From Dermatemys mawii (Eukaryota; Chordata; Testudines; Dermatemydidae), in the NCBI GenBank assembly GCA_007922305.1, contig ML677351.1:13616740-13680739 (forward strand): a stretch of DNA of 64,000 nucleotides. Reading direction: 5' to 3'. How positions within the stretch are numbered: position 1 is the stretch's first letter; every line of letters starts with the position of its first letter. A program made the position numbers and the translations under genes. The notes beneath the pieces were generated by a model that did not search any database, was not told the origin of the DNA, and worked only from the letters and a program-made list of their open reading frames with translations. This document shows, piece after piece, positions 24,670-36,304 of this stretch.

Positions 24670-25022
24670 CAGGGGTTGGCAACCTTTCAGAGGTGGTGTG
24701 CTGAGTCTTCATTTATTCAGTTAAATTTAAGGCTTCGCGTGCCAGTCTGGAAGGAGTGGGACTTTGGGTGGAAGGGGAGGGGCTGGGAGGTTCAGCCCAC
24801 CCCCTGCTTTGGGGCTTCCCCCACTGGCACCTGCCAGCCAGGGTCTCAGCCTGCTGCCAGCCTGGGTGAAGGAAACCCAGGTTATCGGCGGGCGCTGAGT
24901 GGGGCAGGCAGGGACCCCGACTGGCAAGGAGCCAGTAGGGGGAACCCCAGAACGATGGCGGGCTAAGCCCTCCGTCGCATGTCAGCAGAAATCGGCTCAT
25001 GTGCCGTAGGTTGCCAACCCAG
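24670..25022. mobile_element. hAT non-autonomous element, family A, copy 2
   Basis: Ends CAGGGGTTGGCAACC and GGTTGCCAACCCAG are flanked by CTATAAAG on both sides (24,662-24,669; 25,023-25,030), a perfect 8-bp duplication. The left end keeps the AGTCTTCATTTATTCA motif shared with copies 1, 3 and 4, but the AT-rich core seen in those copies is absent and replaced by a GC-rich middle. Confidence 0.9.
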
Positions 25023-25289
25023 CTATAAAGAGACATCAGCACTTTCTATACAAGTACCAAACCTAAGTGTTTGTTGGAACACTAGGCTAAAAGCTGGCAT
25101 CCTAACATCAGGACAAACTGCAGAGCTCTAGGTGTAGTAGTCATGTGCCAGCTGTAGCAATGACCACCATTTTCTAAAGACTGTCAGACACAGATCCACT
25201 ACAAAAGGTATTTTCCTCCTGCTGATAATGGCCCTCCAAATTAAACAGCCTCTTGGAATAGGTATGGTAATGTACAACTTTATTTTTTT

Positions 25290-25425
25290 TTGCTTTCTGT
25301 GTATATAAATACATCTTACTTCTGTTCCATTCTATGCATCCGATGAAGTGGGCTATAGTCCACGATAGCTTATGCTGAAATAAACTGGTTAGTCTCTAAA
25401 GTGCCACAAGTATTCCTCATCTTAT
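25290..25425 (+). mobile_element. Penelope-like element 3' tail
   Basis: GATGAAGTGGGCTATAGTCC, AGCTTATGCTGAAATAAA and GTGCCACAAGTATTCCTC are the same sequence, in opposite orientation, as 63,438-63,525. It is a short 5'-truncated copy. Confidence 0.65.
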
Positions 25426-25489
25426 TTAAGGAGGAAATGAGCTCCTAACAGCTTCTTTATGGGCGGAGTGGGGGGTGGAGGGGGAGAAC

Positions 25490-25690
25490 ATAGCCTTGTG
25501 GTTACAGCAGGGAAATAAGCAAGAATTCTGGGACTTCATTCCTGTCTGTCCTCATTGCTGTGAGATTCAGCAAGTCACTACCTCTATGGCTCTGCTTCTC
25601 CACTTGTAGACTGGGGATAAAGATACTCAACCACCTCACGGGGAATCCGAAGCTTTAATACTGTTTATAAAGCATTTCATTCACCAGACC
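25490..25690 (+). repeat. MIR-like CORE-SINE
   Basis: TTCAGCAAGTCACTACCTCTATGGCTCTGC and GACTGGGGATAAAGATACTC (by parts) follow the MIR head-to-core order. It is diverged. Confidence 0.5.
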
Positions 25691-25699
25691 ACCCGCCTG

Positions 25700-26880
25700 A
25701 CACACAGACACACCTGGATTTCAAGCCTCACATGCACTCCTTCAGCATACTGATTATCAGGAGACTGAAGGCAAGAAGCTGGAGTTTCTCAGCAGTGGTT
25801 TCTCACCATGGCTCAGGTATTAACCCAAAGCCACTGAGATGCATCAGGGAACTGGCTACAGCTTCTAGTCAGGGATTAAGGCATGACAAAATGAGAATTT
25901 CAAACAAGCAGCAGGGAAGCACATTTGTACACTCACAGCAGCAAATAATCAGGTGCCAAGAAGATGATTAACTCCATGGTACTGGAGGAGACAAAGGAAT
26001 AAGAGTCATTGTGTTTCAAGGGATGCTGCTCCTAGACAAACAAATCCAGCCGGCAGAAAGGAGGGTATGAGCTATGCAACCGCCCTCTAAAATACAAATG
26101 TTTATTGGCAAGGAATGAAAGTCTCTGGTTTTATGTAGTCCACAAAAATGGTGCAGACTCCCTGCTGCTGGCTTGGCAACAGCTGAAAAGACAATGGAGA
26201 GGCTTCCTACAGCATACGGTCCCTGTACATTTACCTTAGCTAGCAGTAGTTTTCTGGTGTATGTGAAACTGCACTTCCTCCTTTGCTACAGATCAGGGTC
26301 ATTGTGTACCAAGGTGCTGGGCACTCTGCATAGACCATGTTGGCAGAGTGCAGGTCACAAAAGCACCATACACCAAGCATTGATACACATGCATCAGGCA
26401 TAGGAGGAAGCACTCCGGTGAGTGCTCTCTGTGCTTCAGGCAGCATGCTGAGTGGCCAAACCACTGGGCAGGGACCATCATGCCACTGACAAGTGGGAAA
26501 ATCAGTTCTAGTCCTACATCAAAATTCCACAATTCAATGATGGTGCTGCAGTGCCAAGGGAGATTAGAAGGGAATGCCCCTCACTAGCTTGTTAAAACAG
26601 AACATGCCTGTCTCAAAGGACCAATTCAGATGAAAGTTTCAGGTGTCATAACACCTGGTTGGATGGAAGGGACGAAAAGAGTAAGAGACAACTTTCAGGT
26701 CTTGACCAACATTCACTCATTCAGTAAAAACAGACCCTGATTCTCAAGGCTGCATGTGAGACATTTCCACGTGCAGAATGGCTTGTCCCTACTTTGCAAA
26801 CACAGACATTGCCGGTGCAGTGACCGTGAAGACTTTTGCAGAGATATATGAGAGATGAAGCTCTCTGAGGAATCCATTTG
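25700..26880. other. Intronic sequence without recognised features
   Basis: Ordinary non-coding DNA. No exon or named repeat recognised. Confidence 0.4.
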
Positions 26881-26890
26881 CAGTCTAATG

Positions 26891-27053
26891 CAGGCCTGCA
26901 CAACTCGGAAAGCAGCAAAGGCCATATTACTGCAAAAAACCCAGCTGCGAGCCGAAAATCCCCGCCCTCGCCCCGCCTCCATCCACTTCCCCCACCCCTA
27001 CTCATCCCCCGTGGGTCGCATGTGGCCCCTGGGCCGCATGTTGTGCAGGCCTG
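26891..27053. mobile_element. hAT-like MITE, 163 bp (CAGGCCTGCACAAC termini)
   Basis: Inverted ends CAGGCCTGCACAAC and GTTGTGCAGGCCTG enclose a C-rich interior. The flanks GTCTAATG (26,883-26,890) and GTCTAAGG (27,054-27,061) differ at one base. Confidence 0.88.
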
Positions 27054-27061
27054 GTCTAAGG

Positions 27062-27400
27062 ACTAAATGAGATTTTCCACAGGAACACATGGTGTAAGAG
27101 CTACATTCAATGGACAAAATGCACATTGTGATGGGGTTTGAGTGACAAATCCTAATGGTAGTGCTGCTACAGTGGGAACAGTTCCCAGTTAAATGGCCTG
27201 CAGCAATATCACCTCAGGATATGATAGATTTCTTAAGCTTCATCAGGTTCAGCACAAGTTTGTACTCCTAGCTTTACTTGCAGGTCTCTTGTCAAGGAGC
27301 TTCAGGGAATGACAAGTGATTCAATAGGTGGTTCTCTTTTCTAGTATATCTGTATCTCACACTATTTCCCTCACCTGAGTAACTTCAGCTAAGAAACAAT
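27062..27400. other. Intronic sequence without recognised features
   Basis: Nothing recognised. Confidence 0.4.
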
Positions 27401-27404
27401 GGAT

Positions 27405-27700
27405 GTCTGGGTGGCTCAAGTGACCGGTAATGGGATAGGGATCTATAGGTCACTGGTTCAAATCAAATCCAGGTGGGTAGTCACCAAAAGCAGGTAACAC
27501 CTGACACTCCTGCAGTAGATTTCATTCTGGCTCCTAGTGTACAAGTGACCTCATCAAAAGCCGTCCCTGTGATGGGTACTATGCCGCTTGCTCGTGGCAG
27601 TCTTAAGGGAGGTACCAAGGACTGAGTGGGCCAGGGAAAACAGACTCCCATCTTGAACCCCTAAAGGTGGTCAAGGATATAGCAGCATAGGAAAGCTTGC
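27405..27700 (+). mobile_element. Possible tRNA-derived SINE
   Basis: GGGTGGCTCAAGTGACCGG at about 27,409-27,427 resembles a tRNA A box and GGTTCAAATC at 27,455-27,464 a B box, at roughly tRNA spacing. The downstream body is not recognised and its end is unclear. No cloverleaf could be completed, so this is not called a tRNA gene. Confidence 0.4.
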
Positions 27701-28023
27701 ACTTGCCTAGATAACTTGCACTTTGGCTAGATAGAGAACCTCAGACTGGCACCTTTCACCAGCAATCAATTCACTTGACATGACAAGCCCTGACCAGAAC
27801 AGGAGAACCAGTGTTGTCTCACCAAGTTTCCACTCAAACCTCACAGAGCACCTTTGAAGGCCATCACAAGACACTGCAAAGAGTTAGATCAGACCTTCGG
27901 TGGGATCCTCTTGAAGTAGATGAAATCTGATGAGCATCACATCTCTGAGGTGAAAGACATTGCACTGTCTGCTCTTGCCACAAAAATAAGGTAGAAATCA
28001 TCTAAATGAACTAAACACTACTA

Positions 28024-28377
28024 CTGCGGTTCTCAGACTTCATTGCACTGCAACCCCCTTTCAACAACAAAAATTGCTCACAACCCCAGGAGGGAGGACC
28101 GAAGCCTGAGCTCACCTGAGCCTGTCCGAGCACTGCCAAAGCCCCCCAGAGCCAAATCCCAAGGGCTTCAGCCTCAGGCAGGGCCTGTAACCCAAGGGGC
28201 CCCCCCCCCCCCCGCCCCCGCCCACCCCCACTCACTGCTGAAGCCCTTTGGCTTCAGCCCAAGGCAGTGGGGCTTTGGCCCTGGGCCTCAGCAAGGCTAA
28301 TGCCAACACTTGGTGACCCCATTAAAACAGGATCGCGACCCACTCTGGCGCCCCAGTCCACACTTTGAGAACCACTG
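28024..28377. mobile_element. hAT-like element, GGTTCTCA termini, copy 2
   Basis: Ends CTGCGGTTCTCAGACTT and CACTTTGAGAACCACTG form an imperfect inverted repeat. The flanks CACTACTA (28,016-28,023) and CATTAATA (28,378-28,385) match at six of eight positions. It contains a C homopolymer-like run at about 28,199-28,216. It is related in its termini to 12,906-13,114. Confidence 0.8.
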
Positions 28378-28385
28378 CATTAATA

Positions 28386-30175
28386 GGTTACCTATTCCTC
28401 ACTAGCACTTGTTACCAGTCAAGTCATTTCAGAGGCCTTCAGTGCCTTCTTTGGTCTCCCATTAATTCCTGAACATTTTAACATCTACCTACACCTACAC
28501 ACACATATACATGTGTGTATTGGGGGGTAACCAAATGGCAAAAGGCAGCATGGAGGTAATCATCCCTCTCTCTCTATTCTAGCCCAGAGGATGCCAATCC
28601 TATTTGAAGTCTTGCTTTAATACCAGGTAGAGAGAGTCCAGCTTTGGCCCATTTTTAAATGCGGAAACAATACCTGGATACAACTTACCCCACCCATGAA
28701 CTACTGTCAGAAGGGGGAACTGGTCCCGTGGAAGTGGCTCCCAGATGAGGATGTTCAGCCTCTTAGCCACCATAGCCAATAGCATCCCCAGCAGCAAGAC
28801 AACTACTCCAGATACAAATTCACTTCCAATGCCCACTAAGGAACTGCTGCTTCCTCCAGACCTACATGCGGGGGAGTTCTGCTACTGGACAGGTTGTGAA
28901 GAGTAGTGGTGTGAAAACTGGGGTGACAGGCATTCACTGAGGGGGATGCGAAGAAACTGGGATCCATCAGGTACTGCTCACATAATAGCAGGATAAAAAT
29001 AAATTGGGTATTGTGGGCAGGATGGGAGTGAGATTTAAGAAAAACAAAAAAAACCCAACAGTCCTCCCACCCCACAAACAACATGAATGCCCCAGCCAGA
29101 AGCTGCCACTCTCTGGATACCTACCTCTGAAGATGGCACCGCTGCCAGCAGCAGTGCAGAAATAAGAGCGGTGGCTGCTGGCTGGGGCATTCACGTTGTC
29201 TGCAGCATGGAAGAACCATTTTTTTATATTCCACTCCCGTCCCACCCCGCACTATCCACACATGCATTGTTTGTTTACTTTTTATCCTGCTCCCGTTATT
29301 ATGGCAGCAGGATCTCAATCCCCCTGAAGGATAGAGCCCTTGAGAAAAAAAACCAAGACAGAAGAAAACAGTTTCAGATTACAAGTAGTGGAGGGGGCAT
29401 GACAAATTCCATGAATGGTAAGGGGGTCGCAGCTGGAAAAGGTTTATGCGCCACTGCTCTAGAGTGTGGCCTTTGGTATTACTTGTAATGCCTCCATAGT
29501 TTTCTGTGTTAAACAAGCACTGCGAGCACCAATCTGCAGCATTTGTTTGCAGTGATATAGTTCTTCAATGGTTATAGGGCTGAAGAGCCTGGTTATTAAC
29601 CCTTGGATGAGTAACTTATTGCTTATGTATTTTCCAGTGGTTTGTATTCACAGCACAAACTGGCAAGCAAATTGGATTTTCAAGATTCTCTCACTTTCAA
29701 GAAGAGAAAAGAATATATTTAGTGCTACTGTTTAACAGAGAAATAGGTTTATTTAGCATTTGTAAAGCCAAATTCCCTTGAATAAATGTGTAACAAATTG
29801 AAAGGGTGTGTGGTCACAACCTGATCCATTCCTATTTCCTTTGGACATTTCATAGTTAATAGGATGTTGAATTGCTGTTCTTAGTAATACGTAATATTTA
29901 ATAATTCCCTTTAGAGTGCTGCATACCAGAACATATGCAGCACCTGACTAGCTCCAGATATTATCACAGCCAAGTTTGGAACAGCCTAGTGGGAAATTCA
30001 GGACAGATTTTGAACACGCTGCCCCTGATCACATCAAATTTAAATTCAGCAGCCCTGAGACACACTTGGTGAGTCTACCAGACCAGTAGGGCCCTTAAAG
30101 CTAAGAGTGAAGATCACAGACCTAAATAAAATCAGAGGAACTAGAGGTGGGGTAGATGTTGCAGAAAGGAAAAAG
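28386..30175. other. Intronic sequence; possible decayed element at about 28,900-29,460
   Basis: A segment from GTGGTGTGAAAACTGGGG (about 28,905) to GGTTTATGCGCCACTGCTC (about 29,458) has end sequences loosely resembling hAT termini, but the flanks do not match convincingly. Nothing else recognised. Confidence 0.3.
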
Positions 30176-30181
30176 GTAAAT

Positions 30182-30338
30182 AGAAGCTCCATCACTGGTC
30201 TTTGAGAGACTAGTTTACAGTCTAATAGAAGTCTTACAGTCTATTATAGACTAATAGAAGCCTAATAGTCTTACAGTCTATTACAGTCTAACAGAAGCTC
30301 CATCACTGGTCTTTGCGAGACTAGTTTACAGTCTAATA
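30182..30338. repeat. Local direct duplication (46-bp unit, 111-bp period)
   Basis: The 46 bases from AGAAGCTCCATCACTGG at 30,182-30,227 recur at 30,293-30,338 with a single A-to-C change. Between them are smaller CTTACAGTCTATTA and CTAATAGAAG repeats, some in inverted relation, so the segment was expanded by more than one local event. Confidence 0.92.
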
Positions 30339-30344
30339 TTTGCA

Positions 30345-32145
30345 TCATTACGAGATTTTCCCTCGAGCATTCTGTTTGGCAGTTTTTGTTCTATTTCATC
30401 CCTTTAATCCTAATTCTATCACCTTGCAGTCTCCTGCACACCCCTAGAAAATTCTCCTTTAGGTGACTAATACAGGTAGAGTGGTTTTTCTATTGGTCCT
30501 TAGGCCAACATGCTAAGGACTTTGAATATTTCACAGGTGACAGGTCATTGTTCAAGACCAGTTCTGAACAGCAGAAGAGTTATGCTAAGCTAGTACTGTT
30601 GGTGTTATTTATGTTTGCTTACATCCCTAAGGCAGTTTTTCTTTAATAAAGTACATTGAAGAAGGGGAGGAGGAATGGGACAGAGGAGATGTGAAGTTGT
30701 TTCTTATAGACACACAGCAAGTTATGTGCTCTTGGAAAACAGATCTGAAAGATAAGTAAGGTCATGCTTTGGTCTTCTTGCCCTCAGACATCCTGAAATA
30801 AGAAACCTTAGGAACACTGTTAAAGCACATTGAGTAGACAAAGACCAAGGGAACAGCATTCAAAATCCTTTGAATGGTTTGAAAATGATATATTTGAACA
30901 ATCTTTCCTTCAACTTCCTGAATGCAGCTTGGCTTGCCTGCCTTTGTTTTATGTGAGCAGTACAGGTGGCATGAAAGCCTTAAGGGGTTAGATGTGAACA
31001 GTGAGTACCATCCCCTTTCAAGATGAAAGGCACTCTGAAGTATCTGAAAGCATTTTTTACAAACATATACTCAGTACTCGTGCATGCGCACACAAAACGC
31101 ACCTCTGAAATGCAACCATGTCTAAGATGGAATGTGGCAGGGCAGCTGTTCCAGTGGATGGTAACACTGCAGAACAACAAACTGAGGAGCACAAGTGAAG
31201 ATAGTGAGAAGTTTGGGAAAAAAATAATGTAAATACACCAAATGGCACTTGGCCAAGATACTACAGATAGCAACCCCTATTCTTAAGAAATGCATCATGT
31301 GATTACTAAGGATCCTTTAAGTGGCCAGAGTACTTCAGCTTCACACTTCATCAAAAGATGGAGCATGGAGCAGTTCAGCGCTTCTAGCACTATGCTGGGT
31401 CATTGGTTCACTAGTGAATTATGGGAGAGGACACTCCCACTGAAACATTATGCAGTACTTGAGTTTTCCCTTGAAATCCTTCCTTCCGCAAAACCTCCAA
31501 CTTATTGACAGTATTACTAGTCAGCGTTTTGTGGAATGAGGTTACATTTATCCACATTGCTGCTTTACTTTCTTTGGTCTACCCCAGATACCTCTTCCGC
31601 TCCCTTAAGAGCAGACTAGAAAGCCATAATACCTTCATTTTTATCCAGATTCTATTTTTTTAATAGTGTAAACAATTTACTTATAGCCAATGCAAAAAAA
31701 AAAATTAAATACAGTTAAACCCACTTAATATAAATATTTTCTGAAGGAATATCAGCTGGAGACTGCTTGCCAACTTATAATAATCCACCATGCCCAGGGA
31801 AATCCTCTTAAACCTATATGAGATAAAGATTTTAAAACTGTTATAGGACTAAACTGACTGGGCAGCCCAAGTACCAAGATGAAAAAATGCCTCATCCCAA
31901 CCCCTCTAAACCACAAGGCAACTCACTAGTACTTCAGGTCAAGGTTTCTTTCTGACCACCTCCCCTCCTAGGATCATATTCTTCCTATATGAAGAGCCCA
32001 AGCTGTTGAGTATTTCAGGATCTATAGAAAATACAGGCTGGTTAGGCAAAGTGGGAGAAATAAAGTTATGAGCATTAATCATTCAAACTTTGTAAAGGTC
32101 TCAGAGATGTCATGTGCAGACAATTAAACCTTAAAAAAGACCCCC
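30345..32145. other. Intronic sequence without recognised features
   Basis: AT-rich non-coding DNA. Nothing recognised. Confidence 0.4.
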
Positions 32146-32149
32146 CCTT

Positions 32150-32265
32150 TTTAGACACTTTATTATTCCCCTAGATGGGAAGACTGAAGCATAGAGATAT
32201 TAAGCGACTTACATGAGGTGATAGGTCCTAGGTTACCGCTTCAGCCTCTAGATTATACTCTTCTC
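32150..32265 (+). repeat. MIR-like SINE remnant
   Basis: TAGATGGGAAGACTGAAGCATAGAGATATTAAGCGACTTACATGAGGTGATA (by parts) follows the MIR core order 'GATGGGGAAACTGAGGCACAGAGAGGTTAAGTGACTTGCC'. Confidence 0.5.
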
Positions 32266-32269
32266 CATT

Positions 32270-34187
32270 ACAAATCTCACAATTTCCTGTCAACCAACCT
32301 TATCATGTACTCCCTCAATCACCAGCAATTAGAAAAGTCATTTGAGTATCTGAATCAAAGAACCTTGGGCAGATATCACTTGATTACCATACAAAATGGC
32401 ATGAAATCTTCTCTCCCACCCCCACATTCTGACTTCCACACAACAGGCAATGTTTTGGATAGAAAACATCCTCCCAGTGAAGGAGAAAAGAAACAGCAGC
32501 TGCCCTAGACTAGGGCTTCAGAACCAAGAGATGAAAGTGACCCATTTAAGTTGGATCGCCAAGCTTGAGTGATATAGAAACAGTACAAACAGCATTGATC
32601 TAAAAAGTACATTAGATTTTAAAAAAACCCCACACAATCTGATGTATTATTAGAAAAACAGTTAGAATTTTTAGTTGCTGCAACTATAGATGGTGTCCCT
32701 TTAAAAAAAAAAAAGGCAGCAAAACTGAAGTCACTATTGAGAGGGAACACTGATTGGTGATCAAAAGGTATACAACAGCAGAAACAGAAGCAGGCTGGCT
32801 TTTCAGTGGGCACTGAACTCCTCCTGCTATGCTGAGACTTGGTTCTTCCTTCACATGGGGTGGGGATCAGAATTATTGTGTCCATAAAAGCTGACAAAGA
32901 ATAGCATTGGCATCAGCTGTAAAAACAGCTGTCCCTGCCTCTAAGGAGCAGACAGACGGACAGATGCAGAAAAGCCAAACTTAAGAGACTGGAGATGGAG
33001 ACAGAATGAAGTAATTCTAGAGGGAAAATGAATTTTAAAAAGAGAGAGAGAGTGGGAGGAAGGCTGAAACGTAGCAAAACATCCTCAAGAGAGGCAGCAG
33101 GAAAATGGGAGATGTGAAACGTGAAATTTTTGCTGGTAATAGAATAATGGCCTGCTGCATTACAGGATTTCTCAGATCTGCATCTGGCTGGAGCTAGAGG
33201 GAGTATATTTCACTTTTAGAGTTCACTGAGCAATTGCTAAGGCAGGGGACGGGTGCCATATGTTAGCAGCTGCGCTCACTGTTCTCACTTTCCCCACTTA
33301 ATGCTGGGAGACTGTTTTGAAGTACAGAAGCAGAGAAACTGCTCTCCCCTGCCACTCATTATTCCAGCAAAGCAGCCAGAAACACCAACAGGGTCTGTCA
33401 GCAAGTCAAAAAACAGGTCTCAAGGCAGAAGGGTTGCCAAGCTGCTTTGACCAATCCACTCCTATTGCATCTGTCACAGGGAGACACAAAAGCAGGAGAC
33501 GGATGCTTCTCTGCTGCCCTTTGGCAATGCAGCTATGGCTGCAGGAAGTTCGAGAAAAGGGAAGTCAAATGCTTTCCCTCTGCCAGCTTCCCTCTGATGT
33601 CTGGAGACATCTCTATAAAAAGGAACTTGGACGCACATACCAAGTTCCGTTCATTCTCAACATTAGCACTCACCCCACCATCTGCTAACCCCATCTTTCC
33701 AATCCTGGCCCCTCTCTCGCTCTAATTGTTATTTTTATACAGCCTCTTCCATCTCAACGACGTTTACAGCTGTTAGAGTGCTGCACAAAAGTTTCCTGCA
33801 TATAGCAAACAGGGCTCCATCTGAAAGATGCTCCCCCCCTGCCATGCACGGAACTCAATTCAGTTACCTAGGAAGGATAAAAGGATCGGTGCTGTGTTTC
33901 TAAGCAATCTAAGGGCTTATCGACACTCAGACTTCGCGTGCAGCAAGACCAGGTGTGAATATACAGCACACTACCTTGCCCTGCACTGAGTGGCCACATG
34001 AACCCTGCCACGTGCAGACATACACACACAAAGTTCTTCAGTGTGCTCTGACCATTTCAAACAGGAGTGTGTCAAAGTGCAGCATGGAACTTCTAGTGCA
34101 TGGAAGATGCTGTATACACTAAAACATATTTATTACATGAGGATGTCTATTAAAAGATGTATATGCAGAGGCATGGTGCAGGAAAGA
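32270..34187. other. Intronic sequence without recognised features
   Basis: Non-coding DNA with an A run at 32,702-32,714. I recognise no gene or repeat. The 123-codon plus-strand frame near 33,317 lacks any motif. Confidence 0.4.
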
Positions 34188-34195
34188 TTAAAGAG

Positions 34196-34317
34196 TACGG
34201 TGACCAGACAGCAAGTGTGAAAAATCGGGATGGGCTGGGGGTAATAGGACCCTATATGAGAAAAAGGCCCCAAAAAACAGGAGTATCCCTCTAAAATCGG
34301 GACATCTGGTCACCCTA
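34196..34317. mobile_element. MITE family B copy 2 (TACGGTGACC start)
   Basis: A 122-bp near-palindrome with ends TACGGTGACC and GGTCACCCTA, flanked by TTAAAGAG (34,188-34,195) and ATAAAGAG (34,318-34,325), one mismatch in eight. The body matches copies 1 and 3, including AATCGGGA and ATCTGGTCACC. Confidence 0.9.
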
Positions 34318-34329
34318 ATAAAGAGGGAA

Positions 34330-35130
34330 GATTCAATCAGCAAAGCAGAGGGCAAGGTAGCTGAACCAACTGCTACTTCTCCTCCAGAACAAAGGTCAGT
34401 GTAAGGCAGTGGCCAGCAGACTGTTCAGTCCCTCTGAACTGACACTTGTAAGGCAAAAGGGACAGGAAAGAAAAGCGAGTCAATGTTCCCAACAGGCCAT
34501 TAGCAGCACCGACACCTGCAGGGAGTGATGAGCTGCTTGCAAGAGTCAAACATCAGTGGAAGCAGTGACAGAGTTCAAACTGATGCTTGTGAAAACAGCA
34601 TCATGCTCAAGAGATTATTTTAGTATCAAAGAGGTATGTTTGAACTGACCAGTCTGGTTTCACTATCCAAACCGACAGACATGCAAGAAGCCACAAACAT
34701 GACAAGCCCTGCAGTTTAAAGTCAAGACCATGACTAATTTATCAAAAAGGAGAGTTCAGTCTAACTTCATTGCTGACCAACCTCTGCTGCCTTGCCAGTT
34801 TAAAGCTGTTACAAAACCATCCGTGGTCGGTGCCTTCGCTCTTAAAATGTTGCTTGTATCAAATTACATACATACACTGTCTGTACAAATGTGCATGTAT
34901 CAAAGTGGTGGAACAAATGTGCAACAATGAGAAGACAGGGGTAAACACAAGTTGCCTGCCCATGGTCCCATTAGGCATTCTCATCTCTCCCGCCTATTTT
35001 AAATCTCGTTTCTAAATTGTGTGCAGTATAGACTAATTTTAAGTTGTCTCACCAGTTGTATTTTGGAAACATTGTAACGCTGCGCTGACATTTTCTAAAC
35101 AATTAAAAAATGTTAGTATTAATATTAAAT
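34330..35130. other. Intronic sequence, perhaps including the 5' flank of the Tigger element
   Basis: The last 150 bp are AT-rich and may belong to the Tigger element's 5' untranslated part. Terminal inverted repeats were not identified. Confidence 0.35.
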
Positions 35131-35136
35131 ATTGAC

Positions 35137-36300
35137 ATGATGGCAAGTAGTTCACAGCCACAGAAACAAAAGGCATGGACAGTCAAAGAAAAATTGGAAG
35201 CTTTAGACAGACAAATAAAGAATGAGCCAAGCGAAGGTCTCAAAAGAACTAGGAGTGGGGGAAATCAACATTAAGAGGGTTGTTCAAAGATGAGGAAAAA
35301 TTATGATCAATGGTAGTTGAACTGGATTAAAGTGAAGGCCTGGAAAGGAAGCGCCTAAAAACTGTCCAGGATAAGCAACTATTAGAGCAGTATTTATGAG
35401 GTTCACCCAAGAACGCTCCGATGGCATGCCAATTTCCAGTGACATTATAAGGAAACAAGTGGAGAAACTGAAGAAGGATCTCGATTTTAGACGCTTGGGC
35501 AAAGACGCTTCTGCACATCAAGGTAACGAATTTAAAGCTAGCAGTGGATGGCTTAATCATTTTTTAAAATGTCTGGTATTCGGCAAGTCACAATTTCAAG
35601 AGAGATGCGCTCTGCAGATATAAAAACTTGCAGTGAATACCCACTAAAGTTACAAGAGATAATCATCGAGGGTGGCTATGATCCGGAGCAAATCTATAAC
35701 GCTGATGGAACCAGCCTACGTTACCATATGCTGCCAGATAGAACACTTGCTTCTGGGACTGAAGAACAAAAGGCCGAAGGTTTTAAGGTGATAAAAGAGA
35801 GAGTGACAATACTTTTCTGCATGAATAAAACCTGTTTACATACACTTAAAACCTCTATGCATAGGAACATCCAGGTCACCTAGAGTTTTCCACCATAAGA
35901 ACATGGATTTGCTTTCATTCATTTATTGCCATTCAAAAAATGCCTGGATGACATCGGATATTTTTGAGGAATGGTTTAATAAATATTTTGTACCAGCTGT
36001 CCGGAGTCACCTATGCAGACAAAACCTGGAGCCAAAGGCATTGCTCCTACTTGACAACTGTCCCACCTACCCCCCAATTGAGACCTTACCCAGTAAAGAT
36101 GGAAAGCTAAAAGTGAGCTACTTTCCTAAGAACACGACGTCCAAGCTTCAGCCCCTCGATCAAGGCATTATAGCCACATTTAAAATGAACTATCATATAG
36201 CCTTAGTAAAGAAAATTGTCGAGGACAATAGTAACATAATGGATGTAATTAAGAAATTGAATTTGCTGGATGTATTTAACTTAGGCGAGATAGCCTGGCT
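35137..36300 (+). pseudogene. Tigger/pogo (Tc1-mariner superfamily) transposase pseudogene
   Basis: An N-terminal start, MMASSSQPQKQKAWTVKEKL at 35,137, matches the helix-turn-helix beginning of Tigger/Jerky-type transposases. The reading frame is then broken by several shifts and stops. The catalytic DDE-type region is recognisable in pieces: IYNAD at about 35,692-35,706 (first Asp), LLLDN at about 36,044-36,058 (second Asp), and PLDQGIIATFK at 36,152-36,184 (third Asp, 34 residues after the second). NAWMTSDIFEEWF precedes the second block, as is usual in the family. All three acidic residues remain, but the frames are not continuous, so no active enzyme is expected. Terminal inverted repeats were not found. 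The 3' end near 36,300 is where similarity fades. Confidence 0.9.
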
Positions 36301-36304
36301 AGGA

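Noticed and set aside
27405..27470. A functional tRNA gene
   Set aside because: A- and B-box-like motifs exist, but no cloverleaf with paired acceptor stem could be drawn; a tRNA-derived SINE is more likely.
28600..28836. Minus-strand frame with a hydrophobic start (possible membrane protein)
   Set aside because: No homology, no splice or promoter context; probably chance.
28900..29460. Another hAT element
   Set aside because: Terminal motifs are only loosely similar and the eight flanking bases on the two sides do not match well enough.
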